A stretch of DNA of 64,000 bases from Nocardiopsis sp. NRRL B-16309. GTDB lineage: Bacteria > Actinomycetota > Actinomycetes > Streptosporangiales > Streptosporangiaceae. The translations under genes were made by a program, and so were the position numbers. The stretch lies in NCBI RefSeq assembly GCF_001279585.1, contig NZ_LGEC01000065.1:264045-328044 (forward strand). Direction: 5' to 3'. The notes beneath the pieces are model-generated. The model ran no database searches. It was not told where the DNA came from and worked only from the letters and a program-made list of their open reading frames with translations. The stretch's first letter is position 1; each line of letters starts with the position of its first letter. Below are positions 41,173 through 49,754 of the stretch, piece by piece.

Positions 41173-42387
41173 TCAGCCCTCGCCGTTCTCCTCGGCGGTG
41201 GCGGCGGTCTTCTTGCGACGGGCCAGGTAGGCGGCGGCGCCACCGCCGACGGCGATCGCCGCGCCGGCACCGATCAGGCCGATGACCGGGGAACCGGTCT
41301 GGGGCAGGGGCTCGACCGACTTGGGCGCGGGCTCCTCCTCTTCCGGCTCCTCGTCACGGGCCGGCGGCTTCTGCTCGTCGCCGTCACCGGGCTCCTCGCC
41401 ACCGGGGTTCCCGCCACCGGGCTCGCCGTCCTCGACGGTGGCCACGGCCGCGGCGGTGGTGCCGAGGTAGTAGGTGACCTGGGCCTCCTCGACGGTGAAC
41501 GTCACGTAGAGGTCGGTGACACCGTCGTTCCAGGTGACGCCGTCGTCCTCGGCGGACTCCACGTAGTGGACCGGGTAGACCGACGCGCCGCCGGTGGAGG
41601 TGCCGTGGTTCAGCGAGTAGTCGACGTCACCGTCCCAGGACTGGGTGGTGGTGACGCTGGCGCCGCTGACGGTGATGTCGGCGACCACGTCGTCACTGGC
41701 GCTGACGGTCTCGGAGTTCTCCTCGTCGAGCGTGACGACCTCGGGGGAGGCCTCCTCGGACGCGTTGTCCGTGGTCGGAGCCTCGGTCTGCTGCGGCTCC
41801 TCGGTCTCGCCGCCCTCGGTGCCGCCCTCGGTGCCGTCGCCCTCGGCGTCACCCTCACCCTCGGTGTCGCCCTCGGTGTCGTCACCCTCGGCGTCGGTGT
41901 CGGTGTCGGTGTCGTCACCCTCGGCGTCACCGTCGGTGTCGCCCTCGCCGTCGGTCGGGGCGTCGGACTCCGCCGGGCTCTCGCCCTCGGTCTCGTCGTC
42001 CTCGTCGTCCTCGGTGGGCTCCGGGGCCTCCTCTTCGGGAAGGTCGTCGAAGCACTCCTGCGTGAGCTGGATGCTCGCGCTGTTGATCACCGTGGTGGCG
42101 GTCACGCCGCCGGCGTCGACCGTCGCGGTGGTCTCGGCGTCGAGGGAGAAGCAGTCGTCCACCTGGACGACGCCGCCGGTCGTGCCGGAGGCGGAACCCG
42201 ACTGGGTCACGTCGGTCATGGCCTCGGCCGCTCCGCCCGTGGCGGTCGCGTAGCCCCAGCCGTAGGTGGTGTCGGCGGCGGCCGGCATGGCGGCGGCGAG
42301 GCTGAGCGCACCGAAGGCGGCGAAGGTGGCGCCGCCCTGCACGATGCGGCGCGCGGAAAGGGGACTGATCTTCAAGGTCATCCTCAT
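41173..42387 (-). CDS. secreted surface protein with LPQTG sortase signal
   Basis: About 404 residues. An in-frame ATG lies at 42387 and another two codons on; neither has a strong ribosome site. Signal peptide with SARRIVQGGATFAAFGALSL, cleaved near AAADTTYG. An N-terminal beta domain has two cysteines (DDCFSLDAE, TQECFDDL) that may pair. A long Asp/Glu/Gly/Thr repeat linker (GDTDGDAEGDDTD type) follows, then a second beta domain (VTTTQSWDGDVDYSLNHG) and finally LPQTG, a hydrophobic helix and ARRKK. A wall-anchored adhesin-like or matrix protein seems likely; no known ligand domain. Confidence 0.8.
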   Translation of the reverse strand: MRMTLKISPLSARRIVQGGATFAAFGALSLAAAMPAAADTTYGWGYATATGGAAEAMTDVTQSGSASGTTGGVVQVDDCFSLDAETTATVDAGGVTATTVINSASIQLTQECFDDLPEEEAPEPTEDDEDDETEGESPAESDAPTDGEGDTDGDAEGDDTDTDTDAEGDDTEGDTEGEGDAEGDGTEGGTEGGETEEPQQTEAPTTDNASEEASPEVVTLDEENSETVSASDDVVADITVSGASVTTTQSWDGDVDYSLNHGTSTGGASVYPVHYVESAEDDGVTWNDGVTDLYVTFTVEEAQVTYYLGTTAAAVATVEDGEPGGGNPGGEEPGDGDEQKPPARDEEPEEEEPAPKSVEPLPQTGSPVIGLIGAGAAIAVGGGAAAYLARRKKTAATAEENGEG

Positions 42388-43079
42388 TCGGATCAATCCA
42401 GCCCGTGGTAGTCGGGCTGGCCTGGCCGCACTCCATGTCCTCGGGAGCGGGGGATCCGCGAGGTCCGGAGCAGCTGGCCCAGGGGCTGGTAGGGGGATGA
42501 CAGGCGCCGTGGCGGGCCTCTGCCAACCGGAAGCGAGGACGCACCAGTCCCAGGACAGTGGGACCCGTCAACCAAGAGTGGGACCGCGTCCCGCTTCCGA
42601 AAAGAACCCTAACCGCAAAACAAAGTCCGTATCATCCGAAATGTGATGACAAATAGGTAACACTGATGGAATGGATCACCCTGCGCAACCGGACCATTCC
42701 CGACTCGATTTTCTTCACCGCCCTGTCAACCTCGGCGCACGACGCGCGTCCCCGCGATGAGCGTGAGTGTCGGCGAAGAAGGCCGTCCGCCGCGTCGCAG
42801 GTCAGCCGCCCACCGAGGGACGACCCCGCTCATCCGGGGCCGTCTCTCCGCGGCGCCGCCTTCGGCACGCCTTTCGCGGATCATGCCCATCACGTGTCGG
42901 CATCGGATCGTCGTCAATGGCCGCGCTCGTCGGCCACCACACCGCACCGTCCGCGGAATTCCGTCGAAATTCACACCGTTCGGCGTCAACCGACACGCCC
43001 CCCGAGGCGTCCCGCATCCGGTCCGGACCCCCGGCCGCGCGGGGCGGACGCGGTCGCGGTGAGGGGCTAGGTTGTGGGC
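42388..43079. other. long gene-free region between divergent genes
   Basis: About 690 bases between the surface-protein gene (minus) and the amidase gene (plus). An AT-rich core lies at 42605-42670. Two copies of GTGGGACC sit 20 bases apart at 42558 and 42578, a spacing suited to a helical-face direct-repeat operator. At its right end TAGGTT (43068-43073) lies six bases before the amidase ATG. Frames open here have no ribosome site or recognisable sequence and I do not call them. Confidence 0.4.
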
Positions 43080-44009
43080 ATGCCCGCCTCCGTACCGGCA
43101 GGGCCCCGGAGCCGTGCCGTCCGCGCCCTGTCACTCGTCGCTCTGACCACGACCGTCCTGTTCGCCACCGCGTGCGCGAGCGGGTCCGGTGCCGCGCCCG
43201 AGGACGACCCCACCGCGGCGATCCCCCTGCCCGGCCCCGAGGACGGCGGCGCGGGCACCGGCGCCGGCCCCGGCACCTCCGACAGCGCAGACGACGCCGC
43301 CCGACCGTCCGACGGCCCGGGAGCCGGCGACGGCGCCGCGGACGGCCCGCTCGGCACACGGGTGGTCCTCATCGACCCCGGCCACAACGGCGGCAACGCC
43401 GAGGCCCCGGACGAGATCAACGCGATGGTCTCCGCCGGCCCCGAGCGCAAGGCCTGCGACACCGTGGGCGCCGAGAGCGGGGACGGCTATCCCGAGCACG
43501 AGTTCAACTGGGACCTGGCCCTGCTGGTCAAGGAGCGGCTGGAGGCCGACGGCGCCACGGTGGTCCTCACCCGTGACGACAACGAGAGCGTCGGTCCCTG
43601 TATCGACGAACGCGCCGCGATCGGCAACGAGACCGAGGCCGACGCCGCGCTGTCCATCCACGCCGACGGCGCCCCCGCGTCGGGCCGCGGCTTCCACGTG
43701 ATCGCCCCCGGCGAGGTCGACGGGTTCACCGAGGACATCGTGGAGCCCTCGCGGCTGCTCGCCGAGGACCTGCGGCGCGAGTACCGGGAGGGCTCCGGCA
43801 TCCCCTACGCCGACTACCTCGACGGCGACGGCCTCGACGAGCGCACCGACCTGGGCGGTCTCAACCTGTCGACCGTGCCCAAGGTGTTCCTGGAGGCGGG
43901 GAACATGCGCAACGAGGAGGACGCCGCGCTGCTGTCCGATCCCGCGTGGCAGGAGGAGGCGGCCGACGCGATCGCGCGCGGACTGGCCGTCTACCTCATG
44001 CGCGAGTGA
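43080..44009 (+). CDS. N-acetylmuramoyl-L-alanine amidase (Amidase_3), exported
   Basis: A 309-residue exported zinc amidase that cleaves the lactyl-peptide bond in peptidoglycan. The signal peptide covers about 1-32, with a weak lipobox-like ATAC. A disordered Gly/Ala/Asp linker runs to about 88. The Amidase_3 domain follows: VVLIDPGHNGGN (zinc His), Glu in YPEHEFNWDLALLVKERL, SIHADGAPASGRG (second His) and the catalytic Glu in FLEAGNMRNEEDA. TAGGTT ends six bases before the ATG, so a leaderless start. It lies next to DivIVA-domain genes, fitting wall remodelling at poles or septa. Confidence 0.9.
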   Translation: MPASVPAGPRSRAVRALSLVALTTTVLFATACASGSGAAPEDDPTAAIPLPGPEDGGAGTGAGPGTSDSADDAARPSDGPGAGDGAADGPLGTRVVLIDPGHNGGNAEAPDEINAMVSAGPERKACDTVGAESGDGYPEHEFNWDLALLVKERLEADGATVVLTRDDNESVGPCIDERAAIGNETEADAALSIHADGAPASGRGFHVIAPGEVDGFTEDIVEPSRLLAEDLRREYREGSGIPYADYLDGDGLDERTDLGGLNLSTVPKVFLEAGNMRNEEDAALLSDPAWQEEAADAIARGLAVYLMRE

Positions 44010-44088
44010 GCCGGGCACGGACGACCGCTCCCGGCCACAACCGCCGCCATCCCTGGCGACCCCGGGGGCTCTCGGCCATAATGCCTGC

Positions 44089-44409
44089 ATGAACTCCCCC
44101 GTACCCGTGCGCGCCCCCGCGTTCGACGTGGTCCTGCGCGGTGTCGACCGCCGCCAGGTCGACGATCTCGTGGACCGCGCCAACGTCACCCTGGCCACGC
44201 TGACCGGTGTCCCCGCCTTCACCGACGCCGCCCTTCCGGTCCCCGGCTTCCCGGAGCGCCGGCAGCCGGCGCCGATCAGTGCCGCCGACCTGCGGGCCGC
44301 CTCGCTGGACGTCGCGCTACGGGGGTACGACAGGAACCAGGTCGGCGACGTGCTCAACGACCTCGCCGACCGGATCACCGAAGCCGAATCACGCGGTGGC
44401 CGGGGATGA
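44089..44409 (+). CDS. small DivIVA-domain protein (two half-modules)
   Basis: A 106-residue protein with two short repeats of the DivIVA-type motif: APAFDVVLRGVDRRQVDDLV and ADLRAASLDVALRGYDRNQV. Each resembles the membrane-binding N-terminal part of DivIVA/Wag31 but lacks the long coiled coil. A probable -10 CATAAT ends six bases before the ATG. It precedes a second DivIVA-repeat gene by 37 bases, so the two may be cotranscribed or separately leaderless. Confidence 0.7.
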   Translation: MNSPVPVRAPAFDVVLRGVDRRQVDDLVDRANVTLATLTGVPAFTDAALPVPGFPERRQPAPISAADLRAASLDVALRGYDRNQVGDVLNDLADRITEAESRGGRG

Positions 44410-44446
44410 CCCCCCGGGCAACCGCGTGAACTGCACAATGGGGACC

Positions 44447-45223
44447 ATGCCTCTGACACCGGCGGACATCCGCAACAAGAAGTTCCACACGGTGCGTCTG
44501 CGCCCGGGTTACAACGAGGAGGACGTCGACGCCCTGCTCGACCGGATAGAGGCGACGCTCGTCGCCCTGGAGGGCGGGCCCCGCCGCGGTCCCCTGCTCA
44601 CGGCCGACGACGTGCGCAACTCCAGATTCCGGACCACGAGGCTCAGCCCGGGGTACCGGGAGGACGAGGTGGACGACTTCCTCGACATCGTGGTCGCCGA
44701 CCTGGTCGGACGCGGGCTCGGACGACCCGCGAACCCGCCGCTGCCGGGTCGGCCCGGCTCGCCCGGTCCGGGGCAGGGCGCCCCGATGGGGCAGGGCGGC
44801 CCGATGGGCCGGGGTGGAACGATGGGGCCCGGGGGTCCGATGGGTCCGATGGGTCCCGGGGGTCCCGGGGGTCCCGGAGGCCCGCCGGGGGCTCCGCACC
44901 CTCCGACCGGCCCGCAGAGTGCCGGGGCGCCGCCCCAGGGCCGGCCGCCGATGACTCCGCGGGACATCCGGGAGCAGCAGTTCGCCACCACGCGTCTGAC
45001 CACGGGCTACAACGAGCAGGAGGTCGACGACTTCCTGGACCGGGCCGAGTTCACGCTCGACGTCCTGCTCCAGGGACGGCCGGAGCGGGCGACGCTGTCC
45101 GCCGCCGAGGTGGAGCGGGTGCAGTTCGCCACGACCCGGGCCCGCCCGGGATACGACCCCGCGCAGGTGGACCGGTTCCTGGACGTGCTCGCGGAGGAGC
45201 TGCGGCGCTACGAGGAGCACTGA
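44447..45223 (+). CDS. DivIVA-repeat protein with collagen-like Gly-Pro-Met linker
   Basis: A 258-residue protein with four DivIVA-type modules (DivI1A motif). They begin LTPADIRNKKFHTVRLRPGY (residue 3), LTADDVRNSRFRTTRLSPGY (about 50), MTPRDIREQQFATTRLTTGY (about 165) and LSAAEVERVQFATTRARPGY (about 213), each followed by an acidic V-D-x-LLD helix. Between modules 2 and 3 lies a Gly-Pro-Met linker of about 60 residues (GGPMGRGGTMGPGG, GGPGGPGGPPGAP). DivIVA modules target curved membranes at poles and septa. An upstream ATG three codons earlier is possible. Probably CACAAT is its -10. Confidence 0.75.
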   Translation: MPLTPADIRNKKFHTVRLRPGYNEEDVDALLDRIEATLVALEGGPRRGPLLTADDVRNSRFRTTRLSPGYREDEVDDFLDIVVADLVGRGLGRPANPPLPGRPGSPGPGQGAPMGQGGPMGRGGTMGPGGPMGPMGPGGPGGPGGPPGAPHPPTGPQSAGAPPQGRPPMTPRDIREQQFATTRLTTGYNEQEVDDFLDRAEFTLDVLLQGRPERATLSAAEVERVQFATTRARPGYDPAQVDRFLDVLAEELRRYEEH

Positions 45224-45288
45224 GGCACGCACCCTGACACGCCGTCGCCTGACAACACCATCCCAAGGGAAGCGGAACGTAATATTCA

Positions 45289-45303
45289 GCTACAGAGTGT
45301 AGC
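45289..45303. promoter_or_regulatory. inverted repeat upstream of the M48-like gene
   Basis: GCTACA-GAG-TGTAGC, a perfect 6-bp inverted repeat 41 bases before the ATG at 45345 and next to a TAATATT stretch, suitable as an operator over a promoter. Confidence 0.45.
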
Positions 45304-45344
45304 CGAATCGCCATGAGCGCGACCGCGACCCGAGGGGAGGCACG

Positions 45345-46295
45345 ATGTCACACGCGATACCCCCGCAGGGCCACGGCGCCTGTTCGACCCATGGGGCGCA
45401 CGTCTGCTCCGCGACGTCCGGCAGGGGGACGCACGCGCACGGCGGGCCGGGACCGCGGATCCGGCACGGGCACACCGACCCGCCGCGCTCCCTGGACGGC
45501 GACGAGGAACTCCTCCCGGCGCCCGCGCACCCGTGGGAGGCGCCGCTGCTGGTCGTGTGCGCGGTGGTGAACCTGTTCGCGGTCGCCGCGCTCGCGTACG
45601 CGGTGTGGTCGGTGTCGGGCTCGCCCTGGTGGACCGTCGGCGCGGTGGCGGCGGTGCCCGTGGGGCTCTGGGCGGCCCGCGGGCTGCGCTACGCCCGCCA
45701 GCGCGCGGAGTCGGTGAAGATCTCGCCCACCCAGTTCCCGGAGGCCTACCGGATGGTGGCGTCCCTGTCCGTCGGCATGGGCCTGAACCGGGTGCCGGAG
45801 GCGTACGTGCGGGCGGGCGGCGAGCGCTGGGCGGCACGGACGGATGCCGGGGGGCACAGGCTGCACCGGTACCTCGTGCTACCGAACGACCTGTTCGAGG
45901 TCGGCGAGCGGCTGCGCGACCCGGACGCCGTCGCGTTCCTGATCGCCCACCAGCTCGGCCACGTCGCCGCCGGGCACACCGGGTTCTGGCGCTGTCTGGC
46001 GACCCTGGGCGCCCACCTGGTGCCGGGTCTGGGCGCGGCCCTGTCCCGGACCATGGAGTACACGGCGGACAACCACGCCTTCACGCACTGCCCGCAGGGT
46101 GTGCACGCGGTCCGGCTGCACGCGGGGGGCAAGCACCTGTACGCGCGGATCAACATGGGCGAGATGGCCGACCGCGCGCGCACCGACCGGGGGCTGTCGC
46201 TGCTGGTGTACCACCTGCTGAGCCGGCGTCCGAGCAACACCCGCCGGATGGCGGCCCTCCGCGACCGCGCCCGCCGGGGCCGGGTGTTCCTGTAG
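45345..46295 (+). CDS. M48-like membrane metallopeptidase homologue with substituted active site
   Basis: A 316-residue protein. Residues 1-45 form a His/Cys/Gly-rich tail (HGACSTHGAHVCSATSGRG) that may bind metal. Two membrane helices follow (about 66-90 and 97-112). The M48-like domain (about 125-315) keeps the strand ISPTQFPEAYRMVASLSVGM and the later EYTADNHAF, but the HExxH helix reads AHQLGHVAAGH: the catalytic Glu is Gln203, between His202 and His206. It is therefore probably not an active peptidase. The ATG follows GAGGGGAGG. Confidence 0.75.
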   Translation: MSHAIPPQGHGACSTHGAHVCSATSGRGTHAHGGPGPRIRHGHTDPPRSLDGDEELLPAPAHPWEAPLLVVCAVVNLFAVAALAYAVWSVSGSPWWTVGAVAAVPVGLWAARGLRYARQRAESVKISPTQFPEAYRMVASLSVGMGLNRVPEAYVRAGGERWAARTDAGGHRLHRYLVLPNDLFEVGERLRDPDAVAFLIAHQLGHVAAGHTGFWRCLATLGAHLVPGLGAALSRTMEYTADNHAFTHCPQGVHAVRLHAGGKHLYARINMGEMADRARTDRGLSLLVYHLLSRRPSNTRRMAALRDRARRGRVFL

Positions 46296-46580
46296 CCCCG
46301 TACGTGGGGACCGCGCGGGGTCGGCGGGGGCTCGCGGGTTCTGACGGGGCCGCGCCTGGTGACCGTGCGAAGGTTCGCGCGGAGTCGCACGGGTTGGGCC
46401 CGGGTGGGCAGGGTGTTCGCGGGATCTCGCACGGGCCGCTCGTCCCCTGTCCCGTCTGAGCGCTCTGATCGGGGCGGGAGCGACGGACCGGAACCACTGC
46501 GGGGACACGCCGGTGCGGGACCCGTGGGCCCGTGGGGACCGGCTCTAGGGTGTGGGAACCCCGCCGGACCGCGAGGGGAC
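46296..46580. other. gene-free stretch before the DUF6504 promoter
   Basis: About 285 bases of GC-rich, Gly-codon-like sequence with several short GCGCGG and CGCGGG repeats. I see no gene and no convincing terminator here. Confidence 0.3.
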
Positions 46581-46617
46581 TTGACGAGGTCGAACACCTG
46601 TTCGATAAACTGTGCGA
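46581..46617 (+). promoter_or_regulatory. LexA-box promoter (SOS) upstream of DUF6504
   Basis: -35 TTGACG (46581-46586) and -10 TAAACT (46606-46611) with a 19-base spacer. Between them lies the perfect 16-bp palindrome TCGAACACCTGTTCGA (46590-46605), which fits the actinobacterial/Bacillus LexA consensus CGAAC-N4-GTTCG. LexA bound there would block RNA polymerase, so the promoter is expected to be DNA-damage inducible. Confidence 0.85.
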
Positions 46618-46878
46618 GTGAGTCTCCTGAACGAACAGATCGACGTCCGCTCCACCCACGGTGGGAACCCCGCCCAGTTCACCTGGCGCGGCCACACGTT
46701 CCGGGTCCGCAGGGTCATCGGCGACTGGCCGGCGCGCGCCGAGTCGCCCGGCGCCCCCGCGACCCAGGTCCACCTGCTCCGTGTCTCGGCGGAGTCGGAG
46801 GCTGGGCACCCCAGCATCATCGACATCACCAGGGACGCCGCGTCCGACACCTGGACCATGCGGCGCCAGTGGCAGTGA
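46618..46878 (+). CDS. DUF6504 family protein, probable SOS gene
   Basis: An 86-residue protein of the DUF6504 family (NPAQFTWRGHTFRVRRVIGD, then HPSIIDITRDAASDTWTMRR). In other actinobacteria the family is often encoded beside the ImuB/DnaE2 mutasome genes (recalled, not searched). Here it stands alone, but the SOS box in its promoter supports a DNA-damage role. The GTG at 46618 is six bases past the -10 box and so predicts a leaderless mRNA; GTG 46612 is also in frame. Confidence 0.8.
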   Translation: MSLLNEQIDVRSTHGGNPAQFTWRGHTFRVRRVIGDWPARAESPGAPATQVHLLRVSAESEAGHPSIIDITRDAASDTWTMRRQWQ

Positions 46879-46978
46879 CCGGCCACCCGCCGGTCCGCTC
46901 CACGCCCGTCCGGCCCGCGCGGCCCACCGCGCGGGCCCTGTTGTCCCCTGTGCGGGGCCCGGCCCCACCGGGGAACCG

Positions 46979-47449
46979 TCACATGACGAAGTAGGGCTCG
47001 ACGCGGTTCTCGCGGGCGTGGCGGATGCGCTCCAGGATGCGGTGGGGCATCTCCGGCAGGTCGTCGGGGGCGAACCACCGCGCGTCGAGCGACTCGTCGC
47101 CGACCGGGCCCGGACTGCCGCCCACGGCGCGGCACCGGAACGCCAGGTCGAGCATCTGCACGCGGTCCCCGTTGGGATAGGTGAAGGGTTCCGCGGCCAC
47201 CACGCTGACCAGGCGCTCCACCTCGGCCTTCACGCCGGTCTCCTCCCACACCTCGCGCACCACGGCCTGCGCGGGCTGCTCGCCCGGCTCCAGGATCCCG
47301 CCCGGCGTGCACCATCGGCCGTCGTCGGTGCGCTCGTGCAGCAGGACGTGGCCGTCGTCGTTCAACACGACGCCCGTCACCCCGACGAGGGGCAGCGGGT
47401 CGTGGCCGATGCGGCGGCGGAGTTCGAGGACGAAGTCTGGAACCGGCAT
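46979..47449 (-). CDS. Nudix hydrolase
   Basis: A 156-residue Nudix protein with the full signature GILEPGEQPAQAVVREVWEE then TGV (G-x5-E-x7-REUxEExGU). It hydrolyses nucleoside diphosphates linked to another moiety; features such as LLHERTDDGRWCTPGG and the late YFVM end suit a NUDIX of the NDP-sugar/ADP-ribose class, but the substrate cannot be fixed. ATG at 47449. It lies convergent to DUF6504 with about 100 bases between and in the same direction as the GNAT gene upstream. Confidence 0.9.
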   Translation of the reverse strand: MPVPDFVLELRRRIGHDPLPLVGVTGVVLNDDGHVLLHERTDDGRWCTPGGILEPGEQPAQAVVREVWEETGVKAEVERLVSVVAAEPFTYPNGDRVQMLDLAFRCRAVGGSPGPVGDESLDARWFAPDDLPEMPHRILERIRHARENRVEPYFVM

Positions 47450-47597
47450 GCCCTGAAGGCTAGTGCGTGTTCGACGGGGCCCCAACGCCGCGCGACGCCC
47501 CCGAACACTCCCTCGCTCACCCGGCGCCGGGGCCGTACGGAACCCGGAGGTCCGATCCCGCGTCCATGCCAGGGAGCGGGCACGGCGCCGCTCCCGC

Positions 47598-48188
47598 TCA
47601 GGCTCCTGCGCGGCGCTCCGCACGGTGCCGGGCGTGCTCCTCGGCCAGGACCGACATCAGGACCGTGTCGTGCCACTCGCCGTCCCAGCGCAGGTGAGCG
47701 CGCCACACCCCCTCGCGCACGAAGCCCGACCTGGCGTAGGACCTCTGGGCGCCGACGTTGAACGCGAACACCTGGAGGGCGATCCGGTGCAGCCCCGCCG
47801 TGTCGAACGCGTAGTCGAGGACGAGGTCGGTCGCCTCCGTGCCGTACCCCCGGCCGGTCAGCGCCATGTTCCGCAACGAGATCCGGTAGTCGGCCGCCGC
47901 GTTCTCCGGATCGAGGTCGACGAGCGCGCACTCCCCCACCACCGTGCCGCCCTCGCGTTCGACGATCGCCCAGTCGGCGCGGTCGTGCTGGTCCGGACGC
48001 GTCGCGAACCACTCGTGCAGGACCTCCGCGGTGAACCGCTGGTGCGTGCCGGTGAGCCTGCGCACGACCGGGTCCATGGCGACGTAGCCGTCGACGAGGG
48101 CCGCGCCGTTCTCCCCGTCGAGGGGTTCCAGACGGACTCGGCCGCCGGTCAGCACGGGCTGTTCGCGGAACACGTCGGGAGGAACCAT
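47598..48188 (-). CDS. GNAT family N-acetyltransferase (RimJ-like)
   Basis: A 196-residue GNAT acetyltransferase. Motif A is RISLRNMALTGRGYGTEATD, preceded by WAIVEREGGTVVGECALVDL and followed by LHRIALQVFAFNVGAQRSYA and SGFVREGVWR, the RimJ/RimL-type pattern. It may acetylate an amino group on a protein, amino sugar or antibiotic; the acceptor is unknown. The start at 48188 gives the expected N-terminal strand TGGRVRLEPLD. Confidence 0.85.
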   Translation of the reverse strand: MVPPDVFREQPVLTGGRVRLEPLDGENGAALVDGYVAMDPVVRRLTGTHQRFTAEVLHEWFATRPDQHDRADWAIVEREGGTVVGECALVDLDPENAAADYRISLRNMALTGRGYGTEATDLVLDYAFDTAGLHRIALQVFAFNVGAQRSYARSGFVREGVWRAHLRWDGEWHDTVLMSVLAEEHARHRAERRAGA

Positions 48189-48301
48189 GGCTCGGGATCC
48201 AACCAGGCGCCCGGTCGCGCGGGCAACCGGTTTTCCATGCGCCCTGTACGATCCGGGCACAGCGCCCGGTGCGCCTCGGCGGGGAGGAAAGAGGGGGAAC
48301 C

Positions 48302-49540
48302 GTGTCGACGGGTTCGGTGAGTTTCCAGACGGTCCGGGAGACCAACCTGGGCGTGGTGCTCCGTACGGTGCGCGCCATGGCGCCCTGTTCACGCGCCGCG
48401 GTCGCCTCGGCGACGGGGCTGAACAAGACGACCGTCTCCAGCCTGGTCTCCGACCTGATCTCCCGAGGACTGGTCCGCGAGACCGGAGTGACCCCCGAGC
48501 ACCGGGTGGGCCGCCCCGGCGTGATGCTGGACCTGGACGACTCCTCGATGACGGCGATCGGCGTGGAGGTGAACGTCGACTACCTGTCGGTGGTCGCCGT
48601 CGACCTCCTCACCCACGACCTCCTCACCAGGCACGTCCCCTTCGACGCCCGCTCCGCCGGCCCCGACGAGTGCGTCCGGCAGATCGCCGCCACGGTGCGG
48701 GAGACCATGGACGGCCCCGAGCTGAGCGGGCGGACGGTCGTCGGGGTGAGCCTGGCCGTGCCGGGCCTCATCGACACCGCGACCGGGACGGTCAGACGCG
48801 CGCCCAACCTCGGCTGGGTCGAGGTGCCGCTCCGCGACCTCGTCCGCGCCCTGCTGCCCGCCCCCGGCCTGCCCGTGCAGGTGGACAACGACGCCAACCT
48901 CGGCGCGCTGGCCGAGTACCTCACCGGATCCTTCGCCCGGACCCCCGACCTGGTGTACCTGACGGGTGAGGTCGGTATCGGCGCGGGCCTGGTGACCGGC
49001 GGCGAGCTCCTGCGCGGAGCCGGCGGCTTCGCCGGGGAGATCGGCCACGTGCCGCTGACCGAGGAGGGCCCCGCGTGCGCGTGCGGGCGGCGCGGCTGCC
49101 TGGAGGCCCTGGCCGGGATCGACCCGATCCTGCGCGAGGCCGTGCCCGACCGTGTGCCGGACCGCGTCCTCTCCGCCAGCGACATCACCGCGCTCGTGGC
49201 CGTCGCGGTCGAGCGCGCCACGGCGGGTGACGCCACCGCCGTGGACGCGTTCGAGCGGGCCGGGACGTGGCTGGGCCGGGGCGTGGCGATGCTGGCCAAC
49301 GTGGTCAACCCCCGTGTGGTCGTCCTCGGCGGCTACTTCGTGCCGATGGGGCCGTGGCTGCTGCCGAACTGCCGGGCGACGGCGTCGGCGAACGTCTTCG
49401 CGCCCGACGCGGGCGGCAGCCGCGTGGAGCTGTCGTCCCTGGGGCTCAGCGCGGCCGCCCGGGGCGGGGCGGCGGCGATGGTCCACGCGCTCGACGCCGG
49501 ACTGCTGCCCCTGCCCGCGCCCCGGGTCCACGCCGGCTGA
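48302..49540 (+). CDS. ROK-family transcriptional regulator (NagC/XylR type)
   Basis: A 412-residue ROK protein with an N-terminal winged helix (ETNLGVVLRTVRAMAPCSRA, then ATGLNKTTVSSLVSDLISRG) and the ROK sugar-binding/kinase-like domain. There the nucleotide site is degenerate, while the zinc motif CACGRRGCLEAL and the family block GGFAGEIGHVPLTEEGPAC are intact. Such regulators sense mono- or disaccharides. GTG start with GGGGG just upstream. It stands convergent to the GH3 gene and is the best candidate to control the GH3/transporter divergent promoter. Confidence 0.9.
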   Translation: MSTGSVSFQTVRETNLGVVLRTVRAMAPCSRAAVASATGLNKTTVSSLVSDLISRGLVRETGVTPEHRVGRPGVMLDLDDSSMTAIGVEVNVDYLSVVAVDLLTHDLLTRHVPFDARSAGPDECVRQIAATVRETMDGPELSGRTVVGVSLAVPGLIDTATGTVRRAPNLGWVEVPLRDLVRALLPAPGLPVQVDNDANLGALAEYLTGSFARTPDLVYLTGEVGIGAGLVTGGELLRGAGGFAGEIGHVPLTEEGPACACGRRGCLEALAGIDPILREAVPDRVPDRVLSASDITALVAVAVERATAGDATAVDAFERAGTWLGRGVAMLANVVNPRVVVLGGYFVPMGPWLLPNCRATASANVFAPDAGGSRVELSSLGLSAAARGGAAAMVHALDAGLLPLPAPRVHAG

Positions 49541-49721
49541 GCCCTCTCGGAGGCCCCGGCCCCGGCCGAACGCGAACGGCTCCGCCGACCCGCCCCCGTG
49601 TGCGCACGGCCACGGACGACCACGATCGCTGCTACCGTCCCGCCCGGCCGGGCCGGGGTTCCCGCCCCGGCTGACCACGATCCGCTCCGGCCCCGTGCCG
49701 ACGGCCGCTCAGCACCGCTGA

Positions 49722-49747
49722 CCCCGGTCGGCCCCGCCCGACCGGGG
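49722..49747. terminator. bidirectional terminator between ROK and GH3 genes
   Basis: CCCCGGTCGG and CCGACCGGGG form a perfect 10-bp stem with a six-base loop, midway between the stops of the two convergent genes. Confidence 0.7.
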
Positions 49748-49754
49748 CGGCCCC

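Noticed and set aside
42666..43070. Possible small plus-strand gene of 134 codons
   Set aside because: It lacks a ribosome site and shows Arg/Pro-rich random-like composition; it lies in the divergent promoter region of two genes.
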